From Plantactinospora sp. KBS50 (GTDB lineage Bacteria; Actinomycetota; Actinomycetes; Mycobacteriales; Micromonosporaceae): a DNA stretch of 64,000 bases. The notes under the pieces were generated by a model. That model searched no databases and was not told the DNA's origin. It saw nothing but the letters and a program-made list of their open reading frames with translations. Within the stretch, counting starts at the first letter, position 1, and every line of letters begins with the position of its first letter. Shown piece by piece: positions 1 to 8,410 of this stretch. The stretch covers positions 6,538,501 to 6,602,500 of the forward strand of contig NZ_CP022961.1 of assembly GCF_002285795.1 (NCBI RefSeq), written 5' to 3'. The translations under genes were made by a program, and so were the position numbers.

Positions 1-447
1 CTGTTGGCCGGCGTGACCGGACTGCTCGCCCCGGTGGCGGAGCTGACGGCCGTCGGCTGGGCGCAGGCGGGCCTGGTGCTGCACGTGGCCGCGGCGTACG
101 GCCACGATCCGACGGACCCGGAGCGGGTGGTGGACCTGCTGGTGTTGACCGGCGCGCATCGGGATGCGGCGGCCGCCCGGGCGGCACTCGGCGGCGCGGA
201 TCCGGACGGCCCGGGCGACCCGGGTGATCCGGCCGGTGGGCTGCCGGTACGCCGGCTGCTGTTGGCGGGCCGGCGGCTGGCGGCGCCGTTCGCCGCGCAG
301 TCGGGTGGCTGGCTGGCGGTCCGGTTGGCGGTCCGGGGTCTGCCCGGCGGTGGCCCGTTGGCCGCGGCGGCGGCCAACGCGGAGGCCGTGCAGCGGTTGG
401 CGGCGCGCTCGGCCGCGCACTACCGGGTCGGTCCGGCGGGCGGCTGA
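1..447 (+). CDS. C-terminal part of an EcsC-like protein (5' truncated)
   Basis: The frame is open from the first base of the window, so this is the 3' part of a longer gene; at least 148 residues are visible. The segment starting WAQAGLVLHVAAAYGHDP, followed by DPERVVDLLVLTGAHRD, resembles actinobacterial EcsC-family proteins, which carry a similar YGxDPTDPER stretch. The tail is Ala/Gly/Leu-rich with likely amphipathic or membrane-associated helices. No catalytic motif is visible and the family has no firm biochemical role. It ends 41 bases before the convergent CPBP protease gene. The family name comes from resemblance only. Confidence 0.6.
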   Translation: MLAGVTGLLAPVAELTAVGWAQAGLVLHVAAAYGHDPTDPERVVDLLVLTGAHRDAAAARAALGGADPDGPGDPGDPAGGLPVRRLLLAGRRLAAPFAAQSGGWLAVRLAVRGLPGGGPLAAAAANAEAVQRLAARSAAHYRVGPAGG

Positions 448-488
448 GGGGTGCCGGGCCGGCGGACGGCCGAGGTCGGTCGGGCGGC

Positions 489-1259
489 TCAGAGCCAGTC
501 GAACCAGGAGCGGGGCAGCGCGGCGTAGCCGACGAAGGCGACCACGTCCAGCAGGGTGTGGGCGATCACCAGCGGCAGCACCCGCCGGGTACGCAGGAAG
601 AACAGCGCGAAGATCACGCCGAGGACGGCGTTGCCGACGAACGCGCCGATGCCCTGGTAGAGGTGGTAGGAGCCGCGGAGCACGGCGCTGGCGGCCACCG
701 CCGGCCAGCAGCGCCAGGCCAGTTCGCGCAGCCGGGTCACCAGGTAGCCGACCACGACGACCTCCTCCAGGATCGCGTTCTGCGCGGCGGAGAGGATCAG
801 CACGGGCACGGCCCACCACAGGTGCGGCAGCGCGGCGGGTACGACGGTGGCGTTGATGCCGAGCCGGGCGGCCAGCCAGAACAGGCCGAGGCCGGGCAGT
901 CCGACCAGCGCCGCGAGGCCGGCGCCGCGGGCCAGGTCGGCGCCGGGCCGCCGGGCGTCCAGGCCGAGCAGCCCGCGCGCGTCGCCGGGGTCCCGGCTCA
1001 GCAGGTGTACGGCGAGCAGCACGGGTACGAGCGCGAAGCCGATGCCGAGAAGCTGGTAGGTCAGGTCGAGCCAGGGGCGGCTGGACTGGGACGGGTTGAG
1101 GGTGGCGGTCTGCTGGGAGAGCGGCCGGTCGGCGGTCAGCCGGGCGATGATCGTGACCAGCGAGTAGACGGCCGACTGGCCCAGTGAGACGCCGAGCACG
1201 AGCAGGACCTCGATCCGGAGGGTCCGGTGCCGGGTCGGGGCGGCGAGGTCGGTGGTCAC
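489..1259 (-). CDS. CPBP-family intramembrane metalloprotease
   Basis: A 256-residue polytopic membrane protein with about eight hydrophobic segments. The signature is the EEVVVVGYL segment (residues about 170-180), matching CPBP motif 1 (EExxxR-like, with a Tyr/Leu context here), and a later HTLLDVVAF helix near the C-terminus that supplies the conserved His. CPBP (Abi/CAAX-like) proteins are membrane proteases, some processing bacteriocins or prenylated peptides; the substrate here is unknown. I chose the GTG at 1259, which begins VTTDLAAP just before the first hydrophobic helix; the frame is open far upstream but that part is antisense shadow. It is divergent from the flavohaemoglobin gene, and a perfect palindrome lies between them. 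The SYHLYQ segment supports CPBP, but the Arg of the EExxxR motif is not obvious, so proteolytic activity is uncertain. Confidence 0.8.
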   Translation of the reverse strand: MTTDLAAPTRHRTLRIEVLLVLGVSLGQSAVYSLVTIIARLTADRPLSQQTATLNPSQSSRPWLDLTYQLLGIGFALVPVLLAVHLLSRDPGDARGLLGLDARRPGADLARGAGLAALVGLPGLGLFWLAARLGINATVVPAALPHLWWAVPVLILSAAQNAILEEVVVVGYLVTRLRELAWRCWPAVAASAVLRGSYHLYQGIGAFVGNAVLGVIFALFFLRTRRVLPLVIAHTLLDVVAFVGYAALPRSWFDWL

Positions 1260-1349
1260 CCTGACACTCTGCCCGACGTGGCCGCGGGGTCGGACGCCGG
1301 CCGGGTGATCCGGGATCGCATTTTCGGTCAGACCCGTGAGCGGGACTCT

Positions 1350-1372
1350 CGATCGCACACTGTGTGCGATCG
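1350..1372. promoter_or_regulatory. Perfect 23-bp palindrome, probable operator
   Basis: Two 11-base arms (CGATCGCACAC and its exact reverse complement) flank a single central T. It lies between the divergent CPBP protease and flavohaemoglobin genes, 125 bases before the latter's start. Such a perfect odd-length palindrome is typical of a dimeric repressor site. The cognate regulator is not identifiable; I do not recognise it as an NsrR, LexA or SoxR consensus. Confidence 0.6.
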
Positions 1373-1496
1373 GTGTCGACGGAGCGTGTCCATTCTGAGG
1401 GTGCACATTCCAGGGCACCACCCCAGCACGAACCCCGATCTGCCGGCCAGCTCGTGCGGGCGCATCCGACGCACGACGATACCGAGAAGGACGTCT

Positions 1497-2612
1497 ATGG
1501 ACAACCTCGGGCGGCTGTTGAAGGAGAGCTGGGTTCTCGTCGAGGATCGGCGGGACCAGCTGGCCAGCCACTTCTACGCACGGATGTTCCTGTCCGATCC
1601 GACGCTGCGTCCACTGTTCCCGGTCCAGCTCACGGGCCAGCGGAACCGGCTGCTGGAGGCGCTCGTCACGGCGATCCACACCGTCGACGACCCCGAGCAC
1701 TTCGACGCGTACCTGCGTGGCCTGGGCCGCGACCACCGCAAGTATCACGTGGCGCCGGAGCACTACGACGTGGTGGGCGTCTCGCTGCTGGACGCCCTGC
1801 GCACGTTCGCGGGTGACCAGTGGACCATCGAGTACGACCAGGCGTGGCGCGACGCGTACGCGGCGATCGCGGCCCGCATGCTGGCCGGCGCCGCGGCCGA
1901 CCCGAACCCGCCGTTCTGGCACGCCGAGGTGCTCACCCACGAGCGGTACGGCCGGGACATCGCCGTGTTCACCTGCCAACCGTTGCAGTATCCGCTGCCC
2001 TACCGGGCGGGTCAGTACGTCAGCATCGAGGCGCCCCGGCATCTGGCCCGGATGTGGCGCACCTACTCGATCGCGAACGCGCCGGGCGAGGACAACGTGC
2101 TGGAGTTCCACGTCCGGTGCCGGAACGCGGGCTGGGTGTCCGGTGCGCTGGTACGCCGGATCCGCCCCGGTGACCTGCTGCGGGTGGCCGCGCCGATGGG
2201 CTCGATGACGCTGGATCCCGAGTCGACCCGGGACGTGCTGTGCGTGGCCTCCGGGGTGGGGTTGGCCCCGGTCAAGGCCCTGGTGGAGGAGTTGGCCCGG
2301 TACAACCGGACGCGCTGGGTGCACGTGTTCGTGGGCGCCCGCACCGAGGCCGACCTCTACGGCCTGGAGTCGCTGTACCGGCTCTCCGCCCGGCACCCGT
2401 GGCTGTCGGTGGTGCCGGTGTGCAGCGCCGACCCGTCCTTCTCGGGCGAACACGGCACCCTCGGTCAGGCGCTGGACCGGTTCGGCCCGTGGACCGGGCA
2501 CGACTGCTTCGTCTCGGGCTCGACCAAGATGGTCCGCTCGACCCTGCGGGTGTTGGCCGAGCAGGAGGTGCCGAGCGAGAACATCCGGTACGACACCTTC
2601 GGCGACACCTAG
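1497..2612 (+). CDS. Flavohaemoglobin-type globin/FAD/NAD(P)H oxidoreductase
   Basis: A 371-residue two-part protein. The N-terminal globin domain (about 1-135) has the proximal-His region GRDHRKYHVAPEHYDVVG. The C-terminal ferredoxin-reductase-like module (about 145-371) has the FAD-binding RTYSIANAP motif and the NAD(P)-binding GVGLAPVKALVEEL motif. Flavohaemoglobins convert nitric oxide and oxygen to nitrate in the cytosol using NAD(P)H. This protein is slightly shorter than classical Hmp (about 400) and resembles actinobacterial variants. ATG at 1497 was chosen because GAGAAGG sits 5-6 bases upstream and the globin fold begins immediately; the longer upstream frame does not look coding. 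Regulation through the palindrome at 1350-1372 is plausible. It is convergent with the HTH-deformylase gene across a strong hairpin. Assignment is firm at family level; NO dioxygenase activity is inferred. Confidence 0.88.
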   Translation: MDNLGRLLKESWVLVEDRRDQLASHFYARMFLSDPTLRPLFPVQLTGQRNRLLEALVTAIHTVDDPEHFDAYLRGLGRDHRKYHVAPEHYDVVGVSLLDALRTFAGDQWTIEYDQAWRDAYAAIAARMLAGAAADPNPPFWHAEVLTHERYGRDIAVFTCQPLQYPLPYRAGQYVSIEAPRHLARMWRTYSIANAPGEDNVLEFHVRCRNAGWVSGALVRRIRPGDLLRVAAPMGSMTLDPESTRDVLCVASGVGLAPVKALVEELARYNRTRWVHVFVGARTEADLYGLESLYRLSARHPWLSVVPVCSADPSFSGEHGTLGQALDRFGPWTGHDCFVSGSTKMVRSTLRVLAEQEVPSENIRYDTFGDT

Positions 2613-2663
2613 TGCGGCGTCGACGTCCAGGACGCCGTGACAGACCTCCCTCCCCCCAAAAAT

Positions 2664-2699
2664 GGGCCCCGGGTCCCGCTCACGCGGGATCCGGGGCCC
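2664..2699. terminator. Bidirectional hairpin terminator
   Basis: A 16-bp stem with one G-T wobble and a 4-base loop (TCAC) lies between the convergent flavohaemoglobin and HTH-deformylase genes. Runs of C and A on the left side (2650-2663) give a U-rich tract for the minus-strand transcript. Confidence 0.88.
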
Positions 2700-2713
2700 T
2701 CCCCCCGCGATCG

Positions 2714-4240
2714 TCAGTAGCGCCAGGGGTGGCCGGTTTCCCGGTACTCCTCCACCGGCACCAGCGGCATGCCGGCGGCCATCCGGTCCACGTAGAGGCG
2801 GCCCTCCAGGTGGTCGATCTCGTGTGCCACCAGCCGCGCCATGGCGAAGTCGAACGAGGTGATCACCGGGGAGCCGTCGTACTCCAGGTGTTCGACGTCC
2901 AGTCGCAACGGCCGGGGCACGAGTCCGCGTACGTCGAAGAAGGACAGGCAGCCCTCGTACTGTTCGTCGGCGTCCGGGCCGACGTCCACCACCCGGGGGT
3001 TGAGCAGGACGACCGGTTCGGCGCCGCGGTCCGGCGGTCGTACGACGGCGGCCGAGCAGTCGAGCCCGATCTGCGGCGCGGCCAGCCCGACGCCCTTGCT
3101 GAACGGGTGCAGTTCGTCGACCCGTTCCAGCGCCTCCAGCAGCCGGCCCACGGCTTCCCGCGCCGCGTTCTCCTCGGCGGGCAGGTCGAAGCGGCGCGTC
3201 GGTTGGCGCAGGATGTCGGCGCCGCGTTGCAGGATGCCGGCGCCGCGCATCCGGTCGCTGGCCCGTTCCTCGTTGCCGGTCACCACGCCGTCCGGTCCGG
3301 ACGGCAGCGCCCGGAATCGCCATTCCATCCGGTACCGCGCGTGCAGCTGCGGGTATTCGGTGCCCCACTCGAAGATGACCCGGTCGCCGTCGGCGCGGCG
3401 GTCGATCGGGGTACGCAGCGGGCCTTCCTCCGCCGACAGCGACGTTTCGACGCCCCAGACCTGCGGGTCCAGGCTCGCCGGCAGGTCGATCCGGACGGCC
3501 AGGCGCTGGGTGGGCATCCGGACGGCCCGCTGGAACCACGGTCCCCACTTCTCCTCGCCGACCGTGTACGCGTACTCGATGGTGGCCCGGCGTCCGGGAT
3601 AGAGCGGAAAGCGTTCCTCGCCGTTCTCGAACAGCAGCCAGGCTTCCTTGAAGGCGTCCCGGTCGTGCTTGGTCCGCCAGTCCATCGGCTCCACCCGACC
3701 GTCGTCCCGGCATCGGGCCTGGAGGTCCAGCTCGGTGAAGGTGAGCGGGTGTTCCCGGTGGTGCCGGTTCGAGCGTCCGGGGTCGTGCGGGTACCGGTCG
3801 ACCGCGATCCGGACGAGGTACCGGGTGACCGGCTCGTTGCCGCCGTTGAAGAGGCGGCGCCGGACGACGCAGCGGTAGACGCCGTCGACGTACCGGAGGG
3901 TGGCGATCTCCTCCTCGACGGCCAGGCCGGTGCCGGGCGGCAGCCAGTGGTCGGCGGCGGCCACGGCGCGCCGCGGCCCGGGTACGGTCCGCGCCTGGCG
4001 CAGTTCGTCGTACTCCTGGAAGCGTTGCCAGATCGCGCCGCTGGCACCCAGGACGGCCTCCGCGCGCCGGGCGAAGTCCTCGGTGGGCCGGTGCCGGCGC
4101 CCTTCCACGTGGCTGACGTACGACGGGTCGAAGCCCATCCGGGCGGCCAGTTGCTTCTTGCTCAGGCCACGGGCCACCCTCCGCCGGGAGAGTTCGGCCG
4201 CGAACGAGTCGGCAGCCCGTTCGAGAGGCGAGAGGGTCAT
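2714..4240 (-). CDS. XRE-type HTH protein fused to a peptide deformylase domain
   Basis: A 508-residue three-part protein. Residues about 12-70 form a Cro/CI-type HTH (RRRVARGLSKKQLAARMG, then the recognition helix DPSYVSHVEG). Residues about 110-320 are a beta-rich middle region that I cannot name. The C-terminus carries all three peptide deformylase motifs: GVGLAAPQIG (about 383-392), EGCLS (429-433) and HEIDHLEG (473-480), giving the Cys and two His metal ligands plus the catalytic Glu. Deformylases remove the N-formyl group from nascent proteins, but housekeeping enzymes are about 170-220 residues with no DNA-binding domain. The fusion suggests a regulator that senses or processes formylated peptides; that is inference. 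ATG 4240 immediately precedes the HTH. It is divergent from the FhuF-like gene. Confidence 0.85.
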   Translation of the reverse strand: MTLSPLERAADSFAAELSRRRVARGLSKKQLAARMGFDPSYVSHVEGRRHRPTEDFARRAEAVLGASGAIWQRFQEYDELRQARTVPGPRRAVAAADHWLPPGTGLAVEEEIATLRYVDGVYRCVVRRRLFNGGNEPVTRYLVRIAVDRYPHDPGRSNRHHREHPLTFTELDLQARCRDDGRVEPMDWRTKHDRDAFKEAWLLFENGEERFPLYPGRRATIEYAYTVGEEKWGPWFQRAVRMPTQRLAVRIDLPASLDPQVWGVETSLSAEEGPLRTPIDRRADGDRVIFEWGTEYPQLHARYRMEWRFRALPSGPDGVVTGNEERASDRMRGAGILQRGADILRQPTRRFDLPAEENAAREAVGRLLEALERVDELHPFSKGVGLAAPQIGLDCSAAVVRPPDRGAEPVVLLNPRVVDVGPDADEQYEGCLSFFDVRGLVPRPLRLDVEHLEYDGSPVITSFDFAMARLVAHEIDHLEGRLYVDRMAAGMPLVPVEEYRETGHPWRY

Positions 4241-4591
4241 CAGTGTCCTCGAGGCCGGGAGTTTCCAGTGTGCTGGCGTTCACCGGCGGAACCACGAAAG
4301 TGAAGCGTTGCCGACATTCACCTTGACAATTTGTCGTAAATCGTCAATGATCAACACGGCGAGTACGTCTTCTGACACACTCTGAGACGTCTCACCACGA
4401 TCCCCCCGACCATCGCCCCGTCCCCCAAAAGCGGCAAAATCCTCGTTAGGTTTGCCTTACCTGACCCCAGTGGCTAGCCTGGCCCCAGGCGTGCCCCTGG
4501 GGGTTGAACGTGGGCGCGCCGGGAAGTCCGACGAGACGGAATCTCGGGGGGAAACGGCGATGACCGGTACGGCAGCTGCACGGCGAGGCTG
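4241..4591. other. Divergent intergenic region with an imperfect palindrome, an iron box and a short leader frame
   Basis: This 351-base gap separates the HTH-deformylase and FhuF-like genes and is the most AT-rich stretch of its neighbourhood. At 4323-4347 is an imperfect palindrome (TTGACAATTT and AAATCGTCAA around a 5-base spacer, one mismatch), a candidate site for the adjacent HTH protein. At 4447-4465 is an IdeR-like iron box. A 15-codon frame begins with ATG at 4560. Confidence 0.6.
4447..4465 (+). promoter_or_regulatory. IdeR/DmdR-type iron box
   Basis: TTAGGTTTGCCTTACCTGA matches the actinobacterial iron-box consensus (TTAGGTTAGGCTAACCTAA) at 15 of 19 positions and keeps the dyad. 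It lies about 127 bases upstream of the FhuF-like ferric-reductase gene, exactly where an iron repressor would act. Binding is inferred. Confidence 0.75.
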
Positions 4592-4607
4592 GTGCCCGCC
4601 GTGCTGA
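4560..4607 (+). other. Possible 15-codon upstream reading frame
   Basis: ATG at 4560 follows a purine-rich CGGGGGGAAACGG and encodes a 15-residue, Arg/Cys-containing peptide whose TGA (4605-4607) overlaps the candidate GTG starts of the FhuF-like gene in another frame. It could couple translation or be chance. Confidence 0.3.
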
Positions 4608-5398
4608 CGCTGACCACCCGCCGGTCCGAGGCCACGCCCCCGCCACTCGCGCCGGTCACCGGACTCCTCCACACCATCTTCGGCACCGACGTGCTGCCCG
4701 GGCTCGCCCCGGACCTGGTGGTCACCGACGAGCGCGGCTGGCTGCCCGCCACCGACCTGATCAACGGCCGGCACCTGGACGACCTGCTGGCCACCGCGGC
4801 ACACCGCTGGGACGCCCAACCGCACGCCGCCGCGGCGCTGGCCTGGAAGGCGTACACCTACTGGCTCGCGCTGCCGGTCGTGCTGGGCTGGCTGTCGGCC
4901 CGCCGCGTCCCGCTGGTGGATCCGGCCGACGTACTGGTCCGGCTCGACGACGACGGACCGCTCATCGCGTTCGGCCTGCGCCGCTCGGCGCGAATCGCCG
5001 CGCTGCCCACCGACCCCGCGGCCCTCACCGGGGACCCCCGGGTACGCGTGGTCCGCGACGAGGCCCAGTTGCTCGCCGAACTGCGCCGCTCGCTGCTGGA
5101 CGCCCACCTCGACCCGCTGCTGGCCGCGATCCAGACCCGGGTCCGGATCGGCGCCCGCACCCTGCTCGGGTCGGTCGCCTCCGGCGTGGCGTACGGGGTG
5201 CTGCGCGCCGCCGACGCCGTTCCGGGCTCCCCGGCCGGCGCCATCGACACCCTGCTCGGCGCCCTCGACCTCGACGACCTGATCGAACTGGTCCCCGGCC
5301 CCGCCGGCGCGCCGATGGTGCAGCGCAAGACCTGCTGCCTGGCCTTCACCCTGCCCAAGCCGAAGTTCTGCGCCGGCTGCTGCGTCCGGCCCTCCTGA
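4592..5398 (+). CDS. FhuF-like ferric siderophore reductase, [2Fe-2S]
   Basis: A 268-residue cytoplasmic protein. The C-terminal CCLAFTLPKPKFCAGCC holds the C-C-x10-C-x2-C pattern that binds the [2Fe-2S] cluster in FhuF-type ferric reductases, which release iron from imported ferric siderophores. The rest is Leu/Ala-rich and weakly conserved, as is usual for the family. The iron box upstream fits iron-starvation induction. The start is uncertain: GTG 4592 gives the longest product, GTG 4601 is an alternative, and the only ATG with a good ribosome-binding site (4560) is in another frame. It stands alone, with no siderophore transporter genes nearby, and is convergent with the next gene. Confidence 0.8.
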   Translation: MPAVLTLTTRRSEATPPPLAPVTGLLHTIFGTDVLPGLAPDLVVTDERGWLPATDLINGRHLDDLLATAAHRWDAQPHAAAALAWKAYTYWLALPVVLGWLSARRVPLVDPADVLVRLDDDGPLIAFGLRRSARIAALPTDPAALTGDPRVRVVRDEAQLLAELRRSLLDAHLDPLLAAIQTRVRIGARTLLGSVASGVAYGVLRAADAVPGSPAGAIDTLLGALDLDDLIELVPGPAGAPMVQRKTCCLAFTLPKPKFCAGCCVRPS

Positions 5399-5413
5399 GC
5401 CCGGCCGGGACGC

Positions 5414-7447
5414 TCAGGCGGTCAGCGCCCGCACGTCCCACACCCAGACCCCGCCCCGGCGTACCGGTTCGATCCCGGTCAGCTCCGTCATCGCCCGGCG
5501 CATGGCCGCCTCGTACGGGACGGGGGCCAGCACCACCACACCGGCCCGCCAGTACCGCAGGTCCGCCACCGCCGCCTGGCGGCGGCGAGCGGTGATCGGC
5601 GGCGCGCTACCGGTGTCCCGGATCCGGGAGAAGAGGTTGCTGGTGGAGCGGGGCGGCGCCGAGAACCGGGCCCGCCGGTCGGGCCGCCCGTCCGGGCCGA
5701 GGAAGTAGCCCCGGGGCAGCCGCAGGTCCAGCCCGGTGACGGCGGACCAGCGCAGCGGATCGGTGTAGTGGGCATCCGGCAGCGGCAGCGGCACCACCGT
5801 CCGGTCGCCAACCACGTACTCCCGCCAGGTGCCGGCCGTGACGAACGCCGGCACCGGATCGAGCGGCGCCGTGGGCAGCGGCGTCGGCGCGAGCGGGAGC
5901 AGCAGCAGCACGAGCGCCGCCAGCATCGCCAGCCGCACCCGCCGGCCTGTCCACCAACCGCCCGGACTGCCGGTCTCGTCCGCACTCCCTGCGCCGTCCC
6001 TTCTCCCGGTCTCGTCCGTTCTCCCGGCGACGTCTCTCCCGGCGACGTCTCTCCCGGCACCGTCCGGACTCCCGGTCTCGTGCGTTCTCTGCGCCTCGTG
6101 CGTTCCCCCGGCGCCGTCCGGGCCGGTCGCCGCGACCGGCCCGGCGGCGCCGGCCCCGTCGCGGGCCAGCACCATCGCGCGGTCCCAGCCGAGCGCGACC
6201 AGGACGGCCAGCAGCGGCCCGGCCGCCAGCGCCCAGCGGGTCGGGACCACCGCGTCGAGGACGGGGAGTTGGTCAAGCGCGGCCCACGGCCCCGGGATAC
6301 CGGTGATGCGGCCGGCCACCCGCAGCCGCGGGCCGAGCGACAGCAGCGCGAAGACCAGCGCCGCCGCGGACACCGCCAGCGCCACCGCGCTGCGCCGGAG
6401 CCACCACACCAGCACCGGCAGGGCCAGCAGCAGGGGCCAGCCGAAGAACGCGTTCTCCTCGGTGGCGTTCTGCGCCAGTCCGCCGGGCGGAAACAGGTGG
6501 CCGCCCAGCGACTCCCGCGAGTACGCACCGAAGGACAGCAGGTCGGCGGCGTACCCGGCGACCGCCGGCGGCAGGCCGCGGTAGCTGCCGGGGCCGGTCA
6601 GCGCCACGCTGAGCGGGTAGGCCAGCAGCAGCCCCGAGAGCAGCGCCGCGGTGCCCAGGCCGGCCAGGAACGTCCGGGCGTCCCGCCGTACTGCTGGTCG
6701 CAGCGCGGCGACCACGGCCGTGACGATCCCGAGGCCCACCGCGGTGAACAGCAGTATCTCGGGGTTGAGGAACGCCTGCGCCACCGCCACGGCCGCGAGC
6801 AGGGCGCCGTTGCGGAGCCACCGGCCGGGATCGCGCAGCCGGACGGTACGCCAGACCAGCACCGGAACCAGGAACTGAGCCACGATGTTGGGGTGGCCGT
6901 TGGCGTGCGACACCATGCCCGGGGCGAAGCCGGCGACCAGCGCACCGAGCCAGGCGGCGGACCGGGTCCGGACCAGCATCCGGGAGAACAACAGGTACCA
7001 GGCGATCCCGGTGCCGGCGAGGGCACCGGTCAGGAACACCGTAAAGGCGAGGTGCGGGCCGAGCGCCAACGTGCCGGGGGTCAGCGGAAGAGTTATGGTC
7101 AGCACGGAGGTGTTCGCCATCAGGTTCACCCCGACCGGGGCGTTCATCCGGTCGCTGAAAAGCGGATCCGCACCGGTCGTCAGCACCCGCGCGCCGTGCG
7201 CCAACATCCATTCGAACAATGCCTGGTCGGATCGGTTGGCCCGCAGTTCCTGGTCCGGAAACACCCACAACCGGGCCGTGACCCAGCCAGCCAGCAGGAC
7301 GAAGCTGACCATCGCCGCCGCGTCGACCAGCCGGGCGGACCGGAGCCGGACGGGGATGACACGGCGGGCCGACCCGGCTCCCTCGGGCGTTCGGGGGTAG
7401 CCGCGCCCCGACGGGGGGCCACCGGATTCGGAACGTCGGGTTGTCAT
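5414..7447 (-). CDS. Large polytopic membrane protein, GT-C glycosyltransferase-like
   Basis: A 677-residue protein with about ten hydrophobic helices, then a C-terminal soluble part (about 520-677). After the first helix comes a long loop with NRSDQALFEWMLAHGA; acidic residues in this position are typical of GT-C enzymes that use polyprenyl-phosphate sugars outside the membrane, but I see no diagnostic family motif. Residues about 440-500 are a low-complexity Thr/Glu/Gly/Arg insertion encoded by short degenerate DNA repeats (5985-6125). ATG 7447 was chosen: the frame runs to another ATG at 7534, but those bases are AT-rich and look non-coding. It is divergent from a methyltransferase gene, a pairing consistent with envelope glycan synthesis. 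Function is not established. Confidence 0.7.
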   Translation of the reverse strand: MTTRRSESGGPPSGRGYPRTPEGAGSARRVIPVRLRSARLVDAAAMVSFVLLAGWVTARLWVFPDQELRANRSDQALFEWMLAHGARVLTTGADPLFSDRMNAPVGVNLMANTSVLTITLPLTPGTLALGPHLAFTVFLTGALAGTGIAWYLLFSRMLVRTRSAAWLGALVAGFAPGMVSHANGHPNIVAQFLVPVLVWRTVRLRDPGRWLRNGALLAAVAVAQAFLNPEILLFTAVGLGIVTAVVAALRPAVRRDARTFLAGLGTAALLSGLLLAYPLSVALTGPGSYRGLPPAVAGYAADLLSFGAYSRESLGGHLFPPGGLAQNATEENAFFGWPLLLALPVLVWWLRRSAVALAVSAAALVFALLSLGPRLRVAGRITGIPGPWAALDQLPVLDAVVPTRWALAAGPLLAVLVALGWDRAMVLARDGAGAAGPVAATGPDGAGGTHEAQRTHETGSPDGAGRDVAGRDVAGRTDETGRRDGAGSADETGSPGGWWTGRRVRLAMLAALVLLLLPLAPTPLPTAPLDPVPAFVTAGTWREYVVGDRTVVPLPLPDAHYTDPLRWSAVTGLDLRLPRGYFLGPDGRPDRRARFSAPPRSTSNLFSRIRDTGSAPPITARRRQAAVADLRYWRAGVVVLAPVPYEAAMRRAMTELTGIEPVRRGGVWVWDVRALTA
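5985..6125. repeat. Degenerate short repeats inside the membrane-protein gene
   Basis: Variants of CTCCCGGCGACGTCT and CTCCCGGTCTCGTCCG recur here, and one 15-base unit is duplicated exactly. They encode the loop with duplicated GRDVAGRDVAG. The repeat keeps frame, so it is likely a length-variable linker. Confidence 0.6.
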
Positions 7448-7621
7448 ACCATTTCGGAGCGTATCGGGATGACTTGCTGATCGTAGGGGATCGGCAAGAT
7501 TTAACGAGAAAAACTCGGATCCGTCCCACACCATGGAGTCCGATTTTCGTAGAGTCGCCGTAAGTGGTTAACTCTGTCGGTTCAGGGTGCAGGGTCATAG
7601 CAGATCGTGAGGCATCGACGT

Positions 7622-8332
7622 ATGGCACAACTCACCGGAGACCAGCAGGTTCAGTCCGAGGTGCTGGAGGGCTTGGCCACTGCGGTGAACCACCGCCGGT
7701 GGTTCGTCGAGCTCGCCGTGCCCTACCTCGGTGACAACCCGATCGAGATCGGCAGCGGCCTCGGTGACTACGCCCTCGAATGGGCGCCGTACCTGGACCG
7801 CTTCACGGCCACCGAGGCGGACCCCGAGCGCCTGATCACGCTCAAGGAGCGGCTGGCGGTCGAGCCCAAGATCGAGGTACGCGAGATGCTGCTGCCGCAC
7901 TCCACGCGCGGCGACTACAGCGCCGCCGTCTCGTACAACGTGCTGGAGCACATCGAGGACCACGTGGGTGCGCTACAGAGCATGCGCGACCTGGTCCGAC
8001 CGGGCGGCGCCATCGTGCTGATCGTCCCGGCGTTCGAGTTCGCGATGAGCCCCGCGGACGTCGCCACCGGCCACGTCCGGCGGTACACCCGCAAGACCAT
8101 GCGCGCCGCCCTCGAAGCTGCCGGCCTCACGGTCGAGCGGCTGCACTACGCCAACGCGCTCGGCCTGCTCGGCTACTACATGGCCACCAGCGTGTTCCGG
8201 CTGATGCCCAAGGAAGGGCCGATGGTGAAGCTCTACGACAGCCTCGTGCTCCCGGTCACCAAGGCGGCCGAGCAGATCGTCCGGCCACCGTTCGGGCAGT
8301 CCGTCTTCGCGGTGGCCCGCGTACCCGGCTGA
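7622..8332 (+). CDS. Class I SAM-dependent methyltransferase
   Basis: A 236-residue Rossmann-fold methyltransferase. Motif I is NPIEIGSGLGDYALEW (about 40-55), the acidic end of beta-2 is in FTATEADPERL, and the motif IV region is SYNVLEHIEDH, all typical of the ubiquinone/small-molecule class that binds S-adenosylmethionine. The C-terminal third, with GYYMATSVFRLMP, resembles methyltransferases found beside polysaccharide genes. ATG 7622 is preferred to GTG 7607 because GTGAGG lies 9 bases upstream. It is divergent from the polytopic envelope protein at 5414-7447, suggesting a shared glycan or lipid-linked pathway. The acceptor is unknown. Confidence 0.82.
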   Translation: MAQLTGDQQVQSEVLEGLATAVNHRRWFVELAVPYLGDNPIEIGSGLGDYALEWAPYLDRFTATEADPERLITLKERLAVEPKIEVREMLLPHSTRGDYSAAVSYNVLEHIEDHVGALQSMRDLVRPGGAIVLIVPAFEFAMSPADVATGHVRRYTRKTMRAALEAAGLTVERLHYANALGLLGYYMATSVFRLMPKEGPMVKLYDSLVLPVTKAAEQIVRPPFGQSVFAVARVPG

Positions 8333-8410
8333 CCCGCCGCGGGCGCCGACCCTCCCGCGGGCGCGTCGGCACGGCCACGCGGTCGCGGCCGTGCCGGCGC
8401 CGCCGAGGTG

